From contig NZ_JAUHQA010000001.1 in the NCBI RefSeq assembly GCF_030418295.1, forward strand, positions 186,001-250,000: 64,000 nucleotides of DNA, read 5' to 3'. Numbering within the stretch: the first letter of the stretch is position 1; each line of letters starts with the position of its first letter. Source of the stretch: Demequina muriae (GTDB taxonomy: Bacteria > Actinomycetota > Actinomycetes > Actinomycetales > Demequinaceae). Of this stretch, positions 33,701 to 41,971 are shown in pieces. A program made the translations under genes and the position numbers. Under the pieces are notes generated by a model. That model saw only the letters and a list, made by a program, of their open reading frames with translations. It did not search any database and was not told the origin of the DNA.

Positions 33701-35416
33701 TGGAAGGACGAGCGCACGCGTCATCCGGACCTGCTCACCCTCACCCTCGACACCGTGGCGCCCGAGCACGGCGACGTGGACACCGATGCCTTCCCCACGG
33801 TGTGGCCGCAGGGCGACCTCGCGCTGCCGCTGACGTATCAATTCGAGCCCGGCTCCGACGCGGACGGCGTGACCGTGCACATCCCCGTCGCGGTGCTGCC
33901 ACGGGTGGTGCCGGACGGCTTCGACTGGATGGTTCCCGGGCTCGCCGACGAACTCGCGACAGCGACCATCCGCGCGCTGCCCAAGACCGTGCGCCGGCTG
34001 CTGGTGCCTGCTCCCGACACCGCGCGCGACGTCGCGGCGTGGCTCGCGCGCGAGACGCCGGCGTGGGAGGACATGGCGCGGGCGGGAGACATGGCGGGCC
34101 GCTACCGCGACGCGTTCACCCGGGCGGTGCGCGACACACGCGGCGTCGAGGTGCCTGCGGACGCCTGGGAGGGGCTCGACGAGCGTCTTCCGTCCCACTT
34201 GCGCCTCACCTTCCGGGTGGAGGACGAGTCAGGCGCCGTGCTCGACGAGTCCACCGACCTCGTACGCCTGCAGCGCTCGCTCGCGCCGCAGTCGCAGGCC
34301 GCCGTCAGCGCCGCGATGCAGCGCAGCTCCGTCCAGCGTGCGGCCGATGCGGCGGCGGGCGGCGGGCTGCGTCGCCCCCACGGTGGTGGCGACACGGCGG
34401 CCGATGCGACCAGTGCGGCTGCTGAGGGATCGCGTGGGGACGGTGCGTCCGGTGGTGGCGCCGGCATCGGGGCTGGGTCGCCTTCGTCGCCGGGGCGCCC
34501 GAGCGCCACGGCGCTGCCCGGGCAAACAGGGCTGCCCGAGCAGACCGGACTGGCCAGCTGGCCCGAGCTCCCGGGCGGCGCCCTGCCGGATGAGGTGTCG
34601 GGCGAGGTGGGGGGCGCGACGGTGCGCGGCTATCCCGCCATCGTCGACGAGGGCGAGGCCGCACTGCGGGTGCTCGCGAATGCCGCATCACGCGAGGCCG
34701 CTCATGCCGGAGGCGTGAGGCGGCTGCTCCTCACCGAATGCGCGCTGCCCACCAAGCGCATCACCACCCGCTGGGCCGCTCCACTGTCGTTGAGCCTCGC
34801 GGCGTCGCCCTACCGCAGCACCGAGGCGCTGGTGACGGCGCTCCAGGAGGCCGCGATCCGGTCGCTCACCTCAGGACCTGACGTGGACGCGGCGCTGGTG
34901 CGCGACGCGACGTCCTATGCGGGCGCGCGTGACCACGTGCGCGCCCGTCTCGAGGACGAGACTCACCGCGTCGCCGGTCTCGCCGCGGCGGCCCTCGACG
35001 CGTCGCGCGATCTTGACGCGGCGCTCACGGCCGCCACCAGCATGGCGCTGCTCGCCGTCGTCACCGACATCCGCGCACAGGTGGAGGCACTCGTCGGCGA
35101 GGACTTCCTGGCGCGCACCCCCGTCACGCGCCTGCCGCACCTGGAGCGCTACCTCAAGGCCGCGTCGCTGCGGCTGGACAAGGCGCAGTCGGACCCGCAC
35201 CGGGACGCGGCCACGATGTGGAAGGTGCGCGAGGTCACGAACGAGGTGACGAGCGTGCAGGAGGCCTACGAGGCCGGGCGACCGGACCCGACGCGTGCAG
35301 AGCGCCTCGAGCACGCGCGCTGGATGCTCGAGGAGCTGCGGGTGTCGCTGTTCGCGCAGGGGCTCGGCACGAGCGAGCCGGTGAGCGAGAAGCGGATCCG
35401 GGCGCTGCTGGCGTGA
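30743..35416 (+). CDS. hrpA: ATP-dependent RNA helicase HrpA (DEAH box)
   Basis: Large DEAH-box helicase, 1557 residues from GTG 30743 (ATG 30734 would add three). After a Gly/Arg/Ala-rich disordered N terminus (about 1-135) come Walker A GETGSGKTTQLPK at about residue 185, IIDEAHERSLN, SATIDS and QRAGRAGR, then helicase-associated and OB domains and the long DUF3418 C terminus of HrpA. In E. coli HrpA rescues stalled ribosomes on mRNA; the same role is inferred. Six copies of the GGCCGATGCG motif fall in its disordered tail, an insertion near residue 345, a helicase linker and a Gly/Ala-rich linker near residue 1200. Confidence 0.95.
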   Translation: MSDPSPRSTPASSAPQGSGRDSSTADAGPGKAPDAAGNGSADARAGASGEKAGTRGGRRRGRRRGRGSGTPAATTGGGTADASEPTDATGTPQRGRGEPHHGSKGRDAKDRGHRGRSATKQGGRGKGGDPHRPVSRAALEAAARARENVPLDPIVYPEQLPVSASREEISAAIRDHQVVIVAGETGSGKTTQLPKIVLDLGRGRAGQIGHTQPRRIAARTVAERIAEELGTTLGEIVGYQVRFTDQSSERTLVKVMTDGILLAQIQRDPELLAYDTLIIDEAHERSLNIDFLLGYLTNLLPRRPDLKVIITSATIDSDRFARHFAPGGPLPPVSLDEAESPAPASAAENPTAPVIEVTGRTYPVEIRYSPLEGATRGEERDLMTGIVDACDELMREGPGDILVFLSGEREIRDAADALAGSLGPRARDPRHPQAVEIIPLYSRLSSAEQHRVFESHGTRRIVLATNVAETSLTVPGIHYVVDPGTARISRYSKATKVQRLPIEPISQASANQRAGRAGRLADGIAIRLYAEEDFDSRPQFTEPEILRTSLASVLLQMIAVGVVTGPEDMARFPFVEPPDTRSIRDGVQLLTELGALDLGDDGRTRLTPIGRTLSRLPMDPRQARMIVEAQGHGVAREVAIIAAALSIQDPRERPAEEREKADQLHRRFAEPASDLLSYLNLWEYLREQRHELSSSAFRRKCRAEYLNFLRVREWQDVVEQIRQTAKPLGIEMARKEARPVAPKEDDAATSSPGSQAHRYLWNADDIHRSILAGLLSQLGMQETGEPKASQFAHLRGGAREAAVRRAKKQARNDYLGARGARFAIFPGSPLSKKPPAFVMAAELVETSRLWARDVAAIKPEWAEELAGDLAKRTYADPHWSKKRGAAVATEKVLLYGMPIVADRDVLWGRIRPIEARDLFIRHALVQGEWETHHSFWKDNQRLLAEAEELEARSRTRGLLVDDEALFDFYDERVPDTVVSARHFDRWWKDERTRHPDLLTLTLDTVAPEHGDVDTDAFPTVWPQGDLALPLTYQFEPGSDADGVTVHIPVAVLPRVVPDGFDWMVPGLADELATATIRALPKTVRRLLVPAPDTARDVAAWLARETPAWEDMARAGDMAGRYRDAFTRAVRDTRGVEVPADAWEGLDERLPSHLRLTFRVEDESGAVLDESTDLVRLQRSLAPQSQAAVSAAMQRSSVQRAADAAAGGGLRRPHGGGDTAADATSAAAEGSRGDGASGGGAGIGAGSPSSPGRPSATALPGQTGLPEQTGLASWPELPGGALPDEVSGEVGGATVRGYPAIVDEGEAALRVLANAASREAAHAGGVRRLLLTECALPTKRITTRWAAPLSLSLAASPYRSTEALVTALQEAAIRSLTSGPDVDAALVRDATSYAGARDHVRARLEDETHRVAGLAAAALDASRDLDAALTAATSMALLAVVTDIRAQVEALVGEDFLARTPVTRLPHLERYLKAASLRLDKAQSDPHRDAATMWKVREVTNEVTSVQEAYEAGRPDPTRAERLEHARWMLEELRVSLFAQGLGTSEPVSEKRIRALLA

Positions 35417-35438
35417 CGCTCACCAGGCCCGGCCACGG

Positions 35439-35942
35439 TCAGGCGGTGAGGTCCTTGGCGGCGTCGTGGTGCCAGATGCCCTCGTCCAGGTAGCCGTCGC
35501 CGTATGGCGCGTACCCGAGCCGCTGATAGAACGCCATCGCCTGGTCCTGGGCCGACAGCTCGACGCGCACTCCCCCATGAGCCCCGTGCCGCTCGAGTGC
35601 GGCGGCCTCCAGGAACTCCATCAGCGCGCGGCCCGCGCCGGTGCCGCGCGCAGCCTCGGTGACGGCGAGGCGGCCGATGTGCGGGTTCGCGGGATCCATC
35701 GCGCCGTGCGAGGTGCCCTGGCCGTGGGCCGTGTCCGTGTGCGGCGCGAGCAGGCGACCGGCTCCCACCGGCCTGCCGTGGGCGTCGTAGGCCACGGCGT
35801 GGAGCGTGCGGGGGTCGTCATCCAGGGCATCGCGCTCGCCATCAGGGGACACTCCCTGCTCGTGCACGAACACCGCGAAGCGCACCTCGAGAGCGTCGGC
35901 GAATTCCGCCTCCGTGGTGACCGCCTTGACCTCGACGGTCAC
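35439..35942 (-). CDS. GNAT-family N-acetyltransferase
   Basis: 167 residues from GTG overlapping the preceding stop (GTGA). [20 protein letters not shown] near the start, the acetyl-CoA loop [19 protein letters not shown] and [18 protein letters not shown] identify an ElaA/GNAT-like acyltransferase. The acceptor is unknown. It is the last gene of a tight set after the pseudouridine synthase. Confidence 0.88.
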   Translation of the reverse strand: MTVEVKAVTTEAEFADALEVRFAVFVHEQGVSPDGERDALDDDPRTLHAVAYDAHGRPVGAGRLLAPHTDTAHGQGTSHGAMDPANPHIGRLAVTEAARGTGAGRALMEFLEAAALERHGAHGGVRVELSAQDQAMAFYQRLGYAPYGDGYLDEGIWHHDAAKDLTA

Positions 35943-36856
35943 GATCGCAGCACCTCGAGCGCCGCCAGCAGGTCGGCGGGGTACTCGCTGACGACCCGGA
36001 GCTCCTCGCCCCGCGTGGGGTGCTCGAACGCGAGCTCCCGCGCGTGGAGCCACTGACGCTCGATGCCGAGGCGCTGAGCGAGCCGTGGGTCCGCGCCGTA
36101 GGTCAGATCGCCCGCGAGCGGATGGCGCATCGCGGCCATGTGGACGCGGATCTGGTGGGTGCGGCCGGTCTCGAGGTGGACCTCCACCAGCGAGGCAGCC
36201 GGGAACATCTCGAGCACCACGTAGTGCGTGATGGAGGGCTTGCCGCCCTGCACCACGGCGAACCGGTAGTCCGCCGTGGGGTGGCGCCCGATGGGCGCGT
36301 CGATGGTGCCCTCGGTCGGATCCATGTGCCCCTGCGCGACCGCGTGGTAGACCTTCTCGACCTCGCGCTCCTTGAAGGCGCGCTTGAGCGCCGTGTACGC
36401 CGTGTCGGACTTCGCGACCACCATGAGACCCGTCGTGCCGACATCGAGCCGATGCACGATCCCCTGGCGCTCCGCGGGTCCGTACTGCGCGAGCTGGACG
36501 CCGGCCGATGCGAGGGCGCCCACGACGGTGGGTCCCGTCCAGCCGGGCGACGGGTGCGCGGCGACGCCCACCGGCTTGTCGACCACCGCGAGGTCGTCGT
36601 CTTCGTAGACCAGCACCAGGCCACCGGGCACGGACGGCTCGGCCACCGGCTCGCGCTCGTCGGGGATGTCGACCGCGAGGATGCCTTCGGCCAGCCGGTC
36701 GGACTTGCCGAGCGCGCGGCCATCCAGTTCGACGGCGCCGGCCGCCAGCAGTTCGGCGGCCTTGGTGCGGCTCAACCCCAGCATGCGGGCGAGTCCCGCG
36801 TCGACCCGCTCGCCCACGAGGGCATCGGGAACAGGAAGGTAGCGGGTGTCAGCCAC
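35939..36856 (-). CDS. RluA/RluD-family RNA pseudouridine synthase
   Basis: Converts uridine to pseudouridine in rRNA. The 305-residue protein has an N-terminal S4 RNA-binding domain ([21 protein letters not shown]) and the catalytic [16 protein letters not shown] with its aspartate. Closest in style to RluD, which modifies helix 69 of 23S rRNA, although the target is not certain from sequence. GTG start overlaps the end of lspA by eight bases, as is typical of actinobacterial lspA-rluD pairs. Confidence 0.92.
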   Translation of the reverse strand: MADTRYLPVPDALVGERVDAGLARMLGLSRTKAAELLAAGAVELDGRALGKSDRLAEGILAVDIPDEREPVAEPSVPGGLVLVYEDDDLAVVDKPVGVAAHPSPGWTGPTVVGALASAGVQLAQYGPAERQGIVHRLDVGTTGLMVVAKSDTAYTALKRAFKEREVEKVYHAVAQGHMDPTEGTIDAPIGRHPTADYRFAVVQGGKPSITHYVVLEMFPAASLVEVHLETGRTHQIRVHMAAMRHPLAGDLTYGADPRLAQRLGIERQWLHARELAFEHPTRGEELRVVSEYPADLLAALEVLRS

Positions 36857-37388
36857 GGGGCTCCTCGCCGACGGTCGCGTCCGAGGACTGTGCCTCGTCG
36901 GCGCTCTCATGGCGGGGGGCGGGAGCGAGCAGCGAACGGTTCGTCAGGCTCATGACCAGCACCACCGCCGCGACGCCCACGATCGCGAGGTCCGCGACGT
37001 TGCCGACGAACCAGCCGTTGTAGTTGATCATGTCGACCACGTGCCCCTGGCCGAAACCGGGCTCGCGCAGCAGCCTGTCGATGAGGTTGCCCACGGCGCC
37101 GCCAAGGCCGATGCCGAACAGCGCGATGGCGAGACGGGACTGCGCGCGGCGGGCGAAGTACACGATGCCGATCGTCACGATCACCGCCACGATGGTCATC
37201 ACCCAGGTGTAGCCGTCGCCCAACGAGAATGCGGCGCCTGAGTTGAAGACGAGCTGGAAGGACAGCAGGTCACCGAGAACGGCGTGCTTCTCCCCCGGCT
37301 CCAGGGCAGTCAGCGCCCACTGCTTGGTGAGCTGATCCAGCGCGATGACGACGAGGGCGACCAGCCACAGGGCTGGTCGCCAAGTCAA
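36849..37388 (-). CDS. lspA: Signal peptidase II (prolipoprotein signal peptidase)
   Basis: Cleaves signal peptides of lipoproteins, including those predicted at 5932, 7296 and 25526. The 179-residue protein has four membrane segments. The catalytic aspartates are in [11 protein letters not shown] and [11 protein letters not shown], and the conserved VFNSGAAFS is present. The start is TTG (TTGACTTGGCGA), overlapping the stop of the zinc-finger gene as TTGA; the rest of the open frame upstream is out of family length. Confidence 0.95.
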   Translation of the reverse strand: MTWRPALWLVALVVIALDQLTKQWALTALEPGEKHAVLGDLLSFQLVFNSGAAFSLGDGYTWVMTIVAVIVTIGIVYFARRAQSRLAIALFGIGLGGAVGNLIDRLLREPGFGQGHVVDMINYNGWFVGNVADLAIVGVAAVVLVMSLTNRSLLAPAPRHESADEAQSSDATVGEEPRG

Positions 37389-37837
37389 CGACGCTCCTCG
37401 CGCTGCTTGCAGGTGACGCAGTGGGTGGCACGCGGGAACGCTTCGAGGCGGGCCTTGCCGATCCCCTGGCCGCACACCTGGCATGCGCCGTACGTTCCGC
37501 TCTTCACGCGGCGCAGCGCGTCGACGCTCTGCTCGAGCATGTCGCGCGTGTTGTTGACGATCGACATCTCCTGCTCGCGCTCAAGCGCCGTCGAGCCGGC
37601 GTCGGCCTGGTCGTCGCCTGCGCCCTCGGAGGTGTGGAGCAGGTCGTCGAGCTCGTGCTCGGCGCCGCGATACTCCGCGACCAGCCGCTCCACGTCGGAG
37701 TTGAGCGTCTTGACGATCCCACGAAGCTCCGCGATCTTCCACGGTTCGTCGCCCTCGCGGACGGCAAGCTTCTTGGCGTCGGCGGGCTTGAGGTCCGCCG
37801 GGTCCACGACGACGATCGTCACGTCAGTGCTGGTCAT
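37385..37837 (-). CDS. TraR/DksA-type zinc-finger protein
   Basis: 150 residues, mostly an N-terminal helical coiled-coil region followed by a C4 zinc finger, CQVCGQGIGKARLE and HCVTCKQ. Fits DksA-like RNA polymerase secondary-channel regulators found in actinobacteria next to lspA. The tip residues of DksA are not obvious, so activity on RNA polymerase is inference. ATG start with a GAGGA ribosome-binding site. Confidence 0.85.
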   Translation of the reverse strand: MTSTDVTIVVVDPADLKPADAKKLAVREGDEPWKIAELRGIVKTLNSDVERLVAEYRGAEHELDDLLHTSEGAGDDQADAGSTALEREQEMSIVNNTRDMLEQSVDALRRVKSGTYGACQVCGQGIGKARLEAFPRATHCVTCKQREERR

Positions 37838-37896
37838 CACACATCCTCGAATCTGGTCAGTGTCGTGAGAGTAGTCCGCTTTGCGTCGCATCGCAA

Positions 37897-37928
37897 AGCG
37901 CCACGCCATCAGATGATGGCGTGGCGCT
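37897..37928 (-). terminator. Strong hairpin after divIVA
   Basis: AGCGCCACGCCATC and GATGGCGTGGCGCT form a perfect 14-base stem with an AGAT loop. It lies 30 bases past the divIVA stop and ends with TTTGCG in transcript sense, so it probably terminates the divIVA transcript before the zinc-finger gene. Confidence 0.78.
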
Positions 37929-37957
37929 GAGCGTTCGAGCCGCGGCGGCGGCTCGGA

Positions 37958-38914
37958 TCAGGAGTTCTTGTCGTCGCCGTCCTGCGCGGAAGGCGCTCCG
38001 AACGTCGGCGTGGCGTCGTCGTGAGGCGGGCCGGCCAGCGGCTGGTACGCCGATGCGCCCCACGGAGCAGGCTGCTCGTCGGCGGCCTGAGCGGCGGAGC
38101 CGCCGTCCTGGGGACGCACCTGCGCCCACGGGCTCGAGGGAGCCGAGAGCGGCTGGTCGTCGTCGCCGGCGGACGGAGCGGAGGCCTCGGTCGCAGGAGC
38201 GAACGCGCCGCCGGAGGAGGACTGCTCGAACGTGGGCACCGAGTGCTGAGGCTCGCCATCATCGTGCGAGCCAGCGTCGCCGCCGTCGGAGGCGTCGTCG
38301 GAGGCCGTCACGCCTGCGCCGAACCCTGTGCCGAAGGCGGGCGCCGCGCCCGCGGGCTCGGCCTTCCCCCCGTGGTCGAGGTCGCCGAGAAGGTTCTCGA
38401 GGTAGCTCTTGAGACGAGCGCGGTAGTCGCGCTCGAAGCGACGGAGGTCGTCGATCTTGCGCTCCAGGTCGCTGCGCTCGGACACCAACTCGTCCATGCG
38501 CGCCTTGGCGTCCGTCTCGGCCTGCTCGACGATCGACTCCGCCTTGGTCTTCGCGTCATCGATCAGGCGATCGCGCTCGGCCTCGCCGGCGTGGACGTAC
38601 TCGTCGTGAAGCTTCTGTGCCATCGCGAGCATGCCGGTCGCGCTGGGCGGCGTCGGGTCGGTCGCGGCGGCCAGCAGGCCACCCTCGGTCGACGGCTCCG
38701 ATGCGGGCGCCGCGCTCGCCTCGGGCGAGGACGGTGCGCCCGCCTGGGCCTGCGCGAGGCGCTTGGCGAGGTCGTCACGCTCGGCGGTGAGCGACTGAAC
38801 TGTGTGCGCCACCTCGTCCAGGAAGTCGTCGACCTCGTCCTGGTCGAAGCCCTCGCGGTACTTCGTCTTGGAGAACGCCTTGTTCAGCACGTCCTCTGCC
38901 GTCAGCAGTGCCAT
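37958..38914 (-). CDS. divIVA: DivIVA/Wag31 polar growth and cell-shape protein
   Basis: Coiled-coil scaffold that gathers at cell poles and septa and directs wall synthesis in actinobacteria. 318 residues starting MALLTAEDVLNKAF, with the membrane-binding KYREGFDQDEVDDFLDEV, a first short coil, a Pro/Ala-rich linker, a long coiled coil (about 125-190, EAERDRLIDDAKTKAESIVE) and a disordered Ser/Asp/Glu-rich tail. Located beyond yggT and sepF as in other actinobacteria. Confidence 0.95.
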   Translation of the reverse strand: MALLTAEDVLNKAFSKTKYREGFDQDEVDDFLDEVAHTVQSLTAERDDLAKRLAQAQAGAPSSPEASAAPASEPSTEGGLLAAATDPTPPSATGMLAMAQKLHDEYVHAGEAERDRLIDDAKTKAESIVEQAETDAKARMDELVSERSDLERKIDDLRRFERDYRARLKSYLENLLGDLDHGGKAEPAGAAPAFGTGFGAGVTASDDASDGGDAGSHDDGEPQHSVPTFEQSSSGGAFAPATEASAPSAGDDDQPLSAPSSPWAQVRPQDGGSAAQAADEQPAPWGASAYQPLAGPPHDDATPTFGAPSAQDGDDKNS

Positions 38915-39051
38915 GTGCAAACCACCTTGTGTCTAGTCGTAGCCGGGGAACCGGCCAGCGCGTCGATAATCGTCACTGTACTCATCAATAGGTATCGGCA
39001 CCCACCTGAACCCGCCACAAACGGGACACAAGCGACGCGCCCATCACCGCA

Positions 39052-39336
39052 TCAGACGAAGTACAGCACCTGGTACAGGATCGAGCAGCCGAAGAACAGC
39101 ACCAGGAACGCGATGTCGAGCCGCACCTGGCCGAACTGCAGCGGGGGGATGAACCGTCTCAGGAATCTGAGTGGGGGGTCAGTCACCGTGAACACCGCCT
39201 CCGTCACCACGAGCATCGCGCCCTGAGGGCGCCACTCGCGCGAGAAGGACATCACGAAGCCCAGGATCATGCGGGCGAACAGCACCAGCATGAAAAGGAA
39301 CAGCGCGAAGCGAAGGGCTGGTGCGACGAATTCCAC
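39052..39336 (-). CDS. YggT-family membrane protein
   Basis: 94 residues, GTG start (VEFVAPALRF) with TAGGCT six bases upstream. Two to three hydrophobic segments, the middle region RFLRRFIPPLQFGQVRLDIA being characteristic of the YggT family encoded beside sepF and divIVA. Function unresolved; it is thought to act in envelope or osmotic homeostasis. Confidence 0.9.
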   Translation of the reverse strand: MEFVAPALRFALFLFMLVLFARMILGFVMSFSREWRPQGAMLVVTEAVFTVTDPPLRFLRRFIPPLQFGQVRLDIAFLVLFFGCSILYQVLYFV

Positions 39337-39348
39337 CCGGTGAGCCTA
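39337..39348 (-). promoter_or_regulatory. Leaderless -10 element of the yggT-type gene
   Basis: TAGGCT at 39343-39348 on the minus strand, then six bases, then GTG. Confidence 0.45.
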
Positions 39349-39355
39349 ACCGACG

Positions 39356-39835
39356 TCAGCGCTCGTTGAAGAACTCGCTCTCCTGCTTGGGCGCGGGAGG
39401 CTCGGCGTCCATGCCGATCTCGACGTGCGCCGGGGACAGCAGGAACACCGATGTCGTGACGCGCTCGATCGAGCCGTGCAGGCCGAAGGACAGGCCTGCA
39501 GAGAAGTCGACCAGTCGCTTCGCGTCCGCATCCGACATCTCGGTGAGGTTCATGATGACCGGCACGCCCTGGCGGAACGCCTCGCCGATGAGGCGAGCGT
39601 CGTTGTAGGTGCGCGGCTTGATGGTCTGGATGCGGCGCAGGTCCGTCGCGGCCACTGGGCTGCCAGGGGTGCGCTGACGCTCTGCGCGCGCTCCCCGCGA
39701 CTCGTGCTTCTCGCGGACCTCTGACACGTCGTGCAGGTTCGTCACAGGTGCGAGCTCCTCATCGGCGTAGTCGTACTCCTCGTGCTGGCTCACGTCGAAG
39801 CCGAGGTACTGAATCGCCTTGCGCATTGCGCTCAT
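39356..39835 (-). CDS. sepF: Cell division protein SepF
   Basis: Membrane anchor for FtsZ, 159 residues. It has an N-terminal amphipathic helix ([13 protein letters not shown]), a variable charged linker and the SepF core with [19 protein letters not shown] and [16 protein letters not shown]. In actinobacteria without FtsA or ZipA it is the main Z-ring tether. AAGGAG ribosome-binding site. Lies downstream of pgeF in the ftsZ transcription unit. Confidence 0.97.
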   Translation of the reverse strand: MSAMRKAIQYLGFDVSQHEEYDYADEELAPVTNLHDVSEVREKHESRGARAERQRTPGSPVAATDLRRIQTIKPRTYNDARLIGEAFRQGVPVIMNLTEMSDADAKRLVDFSAGLSFGLHGSIERVTTSVFLLSPAHVEIGMDAEPPAPKQESEFFNER

Positions 39836-39920
39836 GGATGGCTCCTTCTGAAGTGAACTCGCTATTGCTAGAACGGTAGGCCGGGCCCGGTGGCCAGACG
39901 CGGAGCGACACGCCGCTCAG

Positions 39921-40634
39921 TCATTCGCAGACGACGATCCCGGCAAAACGACCCGTGATGCCGTCGCGACGATGCGAGAACAGGCGGGGTGATTCGGCGG
40001 TGCATTCGTGGGTGCGGACGATGCCGGCGAAGCCCAGTTCGCCGAGTCGGGTCTCGATCGCGCGCGGCAGGTCGAGCGCCGGGGTTCCAGCGCGGGTGGC
40101 GGCGAACGCCGCCGGGTGGCGTCCGGCGACGCGCTCGCGCATCTCCTGCGGCACCTCGTAGCAGCGTCCGCAGATGGCGGGGCCGATGCTCGCCCGCATG
40201 CTGCCGTGCGATCGCGTCCCTCCGCGCAGGTCGAGAAGCGCGGCGACGGCGGCGTCGACCACGCCGGCGAACACGCCTTCGCGTCCCGCGTGGACGGCTG
40301 CCACCGCTCCCGTGGCGGAATCGTGCAACAGCAAAGGGACGCAGTCCGCAGCGATCGCGGCGATGGCTGCGCCCGGGGTCGCCGTCACCAGCGCATCGGC
40401 CGTCGTGGGCGTCTCACCGGGCGACGTCACGCGCCCGACGGCGATGCCGTGCTCGGCGACCAGGAACGACACCGGCGCGCCCGCGAGATCTCCCACGCGG
40501 GCGCGATTGGTCGCGACGGCATGTGGCTCGTCGCCCACGTGGACGGCGAGGTTGAGCGACTCGTATGGTGCAGCGCTCACCCCGCCCTCGCGCGTGGTGA
40601 AGAAGGCCCGGACGGGCAGAGCCGCATCTATCAC
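39921..40634 (-). CDS. pgeF: Peptidoglycan editing factor PgeF (multicopper polyphenol oxidase family, YfiH-type)
   Basis: 237 residues, GTG start. The laccase-fold motifs are the metal ligands in REGGVS, the Cys in AADCVPLLLHD, and AVHAGREG, with IGPAICGRCYEV near the end. Members of this family remove mis-incorporated amino acids from UDP-MurNAc or act on purine nucleosides. Its position between ftsZ and sepF is conserved in actinobacteria and fits a wall-quality role. Confidence 0.93.
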   Translation of the reverse strand: MIDAALPVRAFFTTREGGVSAAPYESLNLAVHVGDEPHAVATNRARVGDLAGAPVSFLVAEHGIAVGRVTSPGETPTTADALVTATPGAAIAAIAADCVPLLLHDSATGAVAAVHAGREGVFAGVVDAAVAALLDLRGGTRSHGSMRASIGPAICGRCYEVPQEMRERVAGRHPAAFAATRAGTPALDLPRAIETRLGELGFAGIVRTHECTAESPRLFSHRRDGITGRFAGIVVCE

Positions 40635-40669
40635 TGCAGGTCGATCACGCAGGGCCGACCGTTCCGGGA

Positions 40670-41842
40670 CTACCGGAGGAACTCGGGAACGTCGAGAGCC
40701 TCGGCGTCGCGGCGCACGGGCTTGACGTCGATGGCGTCGGTCTGCGCGGGCGGCTCGTCCACGTCGGCCTCGATCGCCTGCGGGATCGACGACTCCTCGA
40801 CGGGGGCGTCCACGGGATCGGTCTCGGCGGAGGATCGCATCGCGCGAGCGCCGTCCACCATGCCCAAGGCGCCGGCCGCATGGCTCACGGTCGGGGAACC
40901 GCCGTCGAAGCCGGCGGCGATCACGGTGATGCGGAGCTCGTCGCCCAGCGAGTCGTCGATGACCGTTCCGAAGATGATGTTCGCCTCGGGGTGGGCCGCC
41001 TCGCGGACCAGCCGCGCCGCGATCTCGACCTCCTTGATGCCCAGGTTCGACCCGCCCGCGATCGACAGCAGCACGCCGTGGGCGCCCTCGATGGAGGCCT
41101 CGAGCAGGGGCGACGAGATTGCGCCCTCAGCGGCCGACAGCGCGCGTCCCTCGCCGCGCGAGGAGCTCACGCCCATGAGCGCGGTGCCCGCTCCCTGCAT
41201 CACGGACTTCACGTCGTTGAAGTCGACGTTGATGAGGCCGGGGGTCGTGATCAGGTCGGTGATGCCCTGCACGCCGCCCTGCAGCACCTGGTCGGCCGCA
41301 GCGAACGCGCCGAGCACGGACAGGTCGTTGTCGGAGATGTCGAGCAGGCGGTCGTTGGGGATCACGATGAGGGTGTCGACCTCTTCGCGCAGACGCTGGA
41401 TGCCGGCATCGGCCTGATCCGCGCGACGGCGTCCCTCGAAGCCGAACGGACGGGTGACCACGCCGACGGTCAGTGCGCCCAGGTCACGTGCGATCTTCGC
41501 GACGACCGGCGCTCCACCGGTGCCGGTGCCGCCGCCCTCGCCGGCCGTGACGAACACCATGTCGGCGCCCTTGAGCGCCTCCGCGATCTCCGCCTCGTGG
41601 TCGTCGGCGGCCTGCCGCCCGACCTCGGGGTCGGCGCCCGCGCCGAGGCCACGGGTGAGCTCGCGCCCGATGTCCAGCTTGACGTCGGCGTCCGACATCA
41701 GCAGCGCCTGTGCGTCGGTGTTGATCGCGATGAATTCTGCGCCCTTGAGGCCTACGTCGATCATGCGGTTGACGGCGTTGACGCCACCACCGCCGACGCC
41801 GACGACCTTGATGGCGGTGATGTAGTTCTGCGGTGCGGCCAT
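40670..41842 (-). CDS. ftsZ: Cell division GTPase FtsZ
   Basis: Tubulin-like protein that polymerises into the Z-ring. 390 residues: the GTP-binding domain with [28 protein letters not shown] and NFDDV-like NVDFNDVKS (T7 loop region), then a variable linker and the short C-terminal peptide DVPEFLR that binds SepF. GGGAGG ribosome-binding site; the upstream region carries a conserved hairpin and promoter-like TTGACA. Confidence 0.98.
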   Translation of the reverse strand: MAAPQNYITAIKVVGVGGGGVNAVNRMIDVGLKGAEFIAINTDAQALLMSDADVKLDIGRELTRGLGAGADPEVGRQAADDHEAEIAEALKGADMVFVTAGEGGGTGTGGAPVVAKIARDLGALTVGVVTRPFGFEGRRRADQADAGIQRLREEVDTLIVIPNDRLLDISDNDLSVLGAFAAADQVLQGGVQGITDLITTPGLINVDFNDVKSVMQGAGTALMGVSSSRGEGRALSAAEGAISSPLLEASIEGAHGVLLSIAGGSNLGIKEVEIAARLVREAAHPEANIIFGTVIDDSLGDELRITVIAAGFDGGSPTVSHAAGALGMVDGARAMRSSAETDPVDAPVEESSIPQAIEADVDEPPAQTDAIDVKPVRRDAEALDVPEFLR

Positions 41843-41858
41843 GAGACCCTCCCAACCT

Positions 41859-41891
41859 TAACCCTCTACTTGAGGGTTATAGTTATGTCAA
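41859..41891 (-). promoter_or_regulatory. ftsZ promoter region and leader hairpin
   Basis: TTGACA (41886-41891 on the minus strand) is 17 bases from TAGAGG (41863-41868). The perfect eight-base dyad TAACCCTC-AAGTA-GAGGGTTA (41859-41879) overlaps the -10. It may be an operator or an RNA hairpin near the start of the message; ftsZ has its own promoter besides the upstream dcw genes. Confidence 0.55.
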
Positions 41892-41971
41892 CTTCGTCCA
41901 CGATGACGGTACGTCCCGATGCCCGAAAATCGCTCCAGGCTGGCGCGTGTCGCGCGGATAATCGCGGCGAC

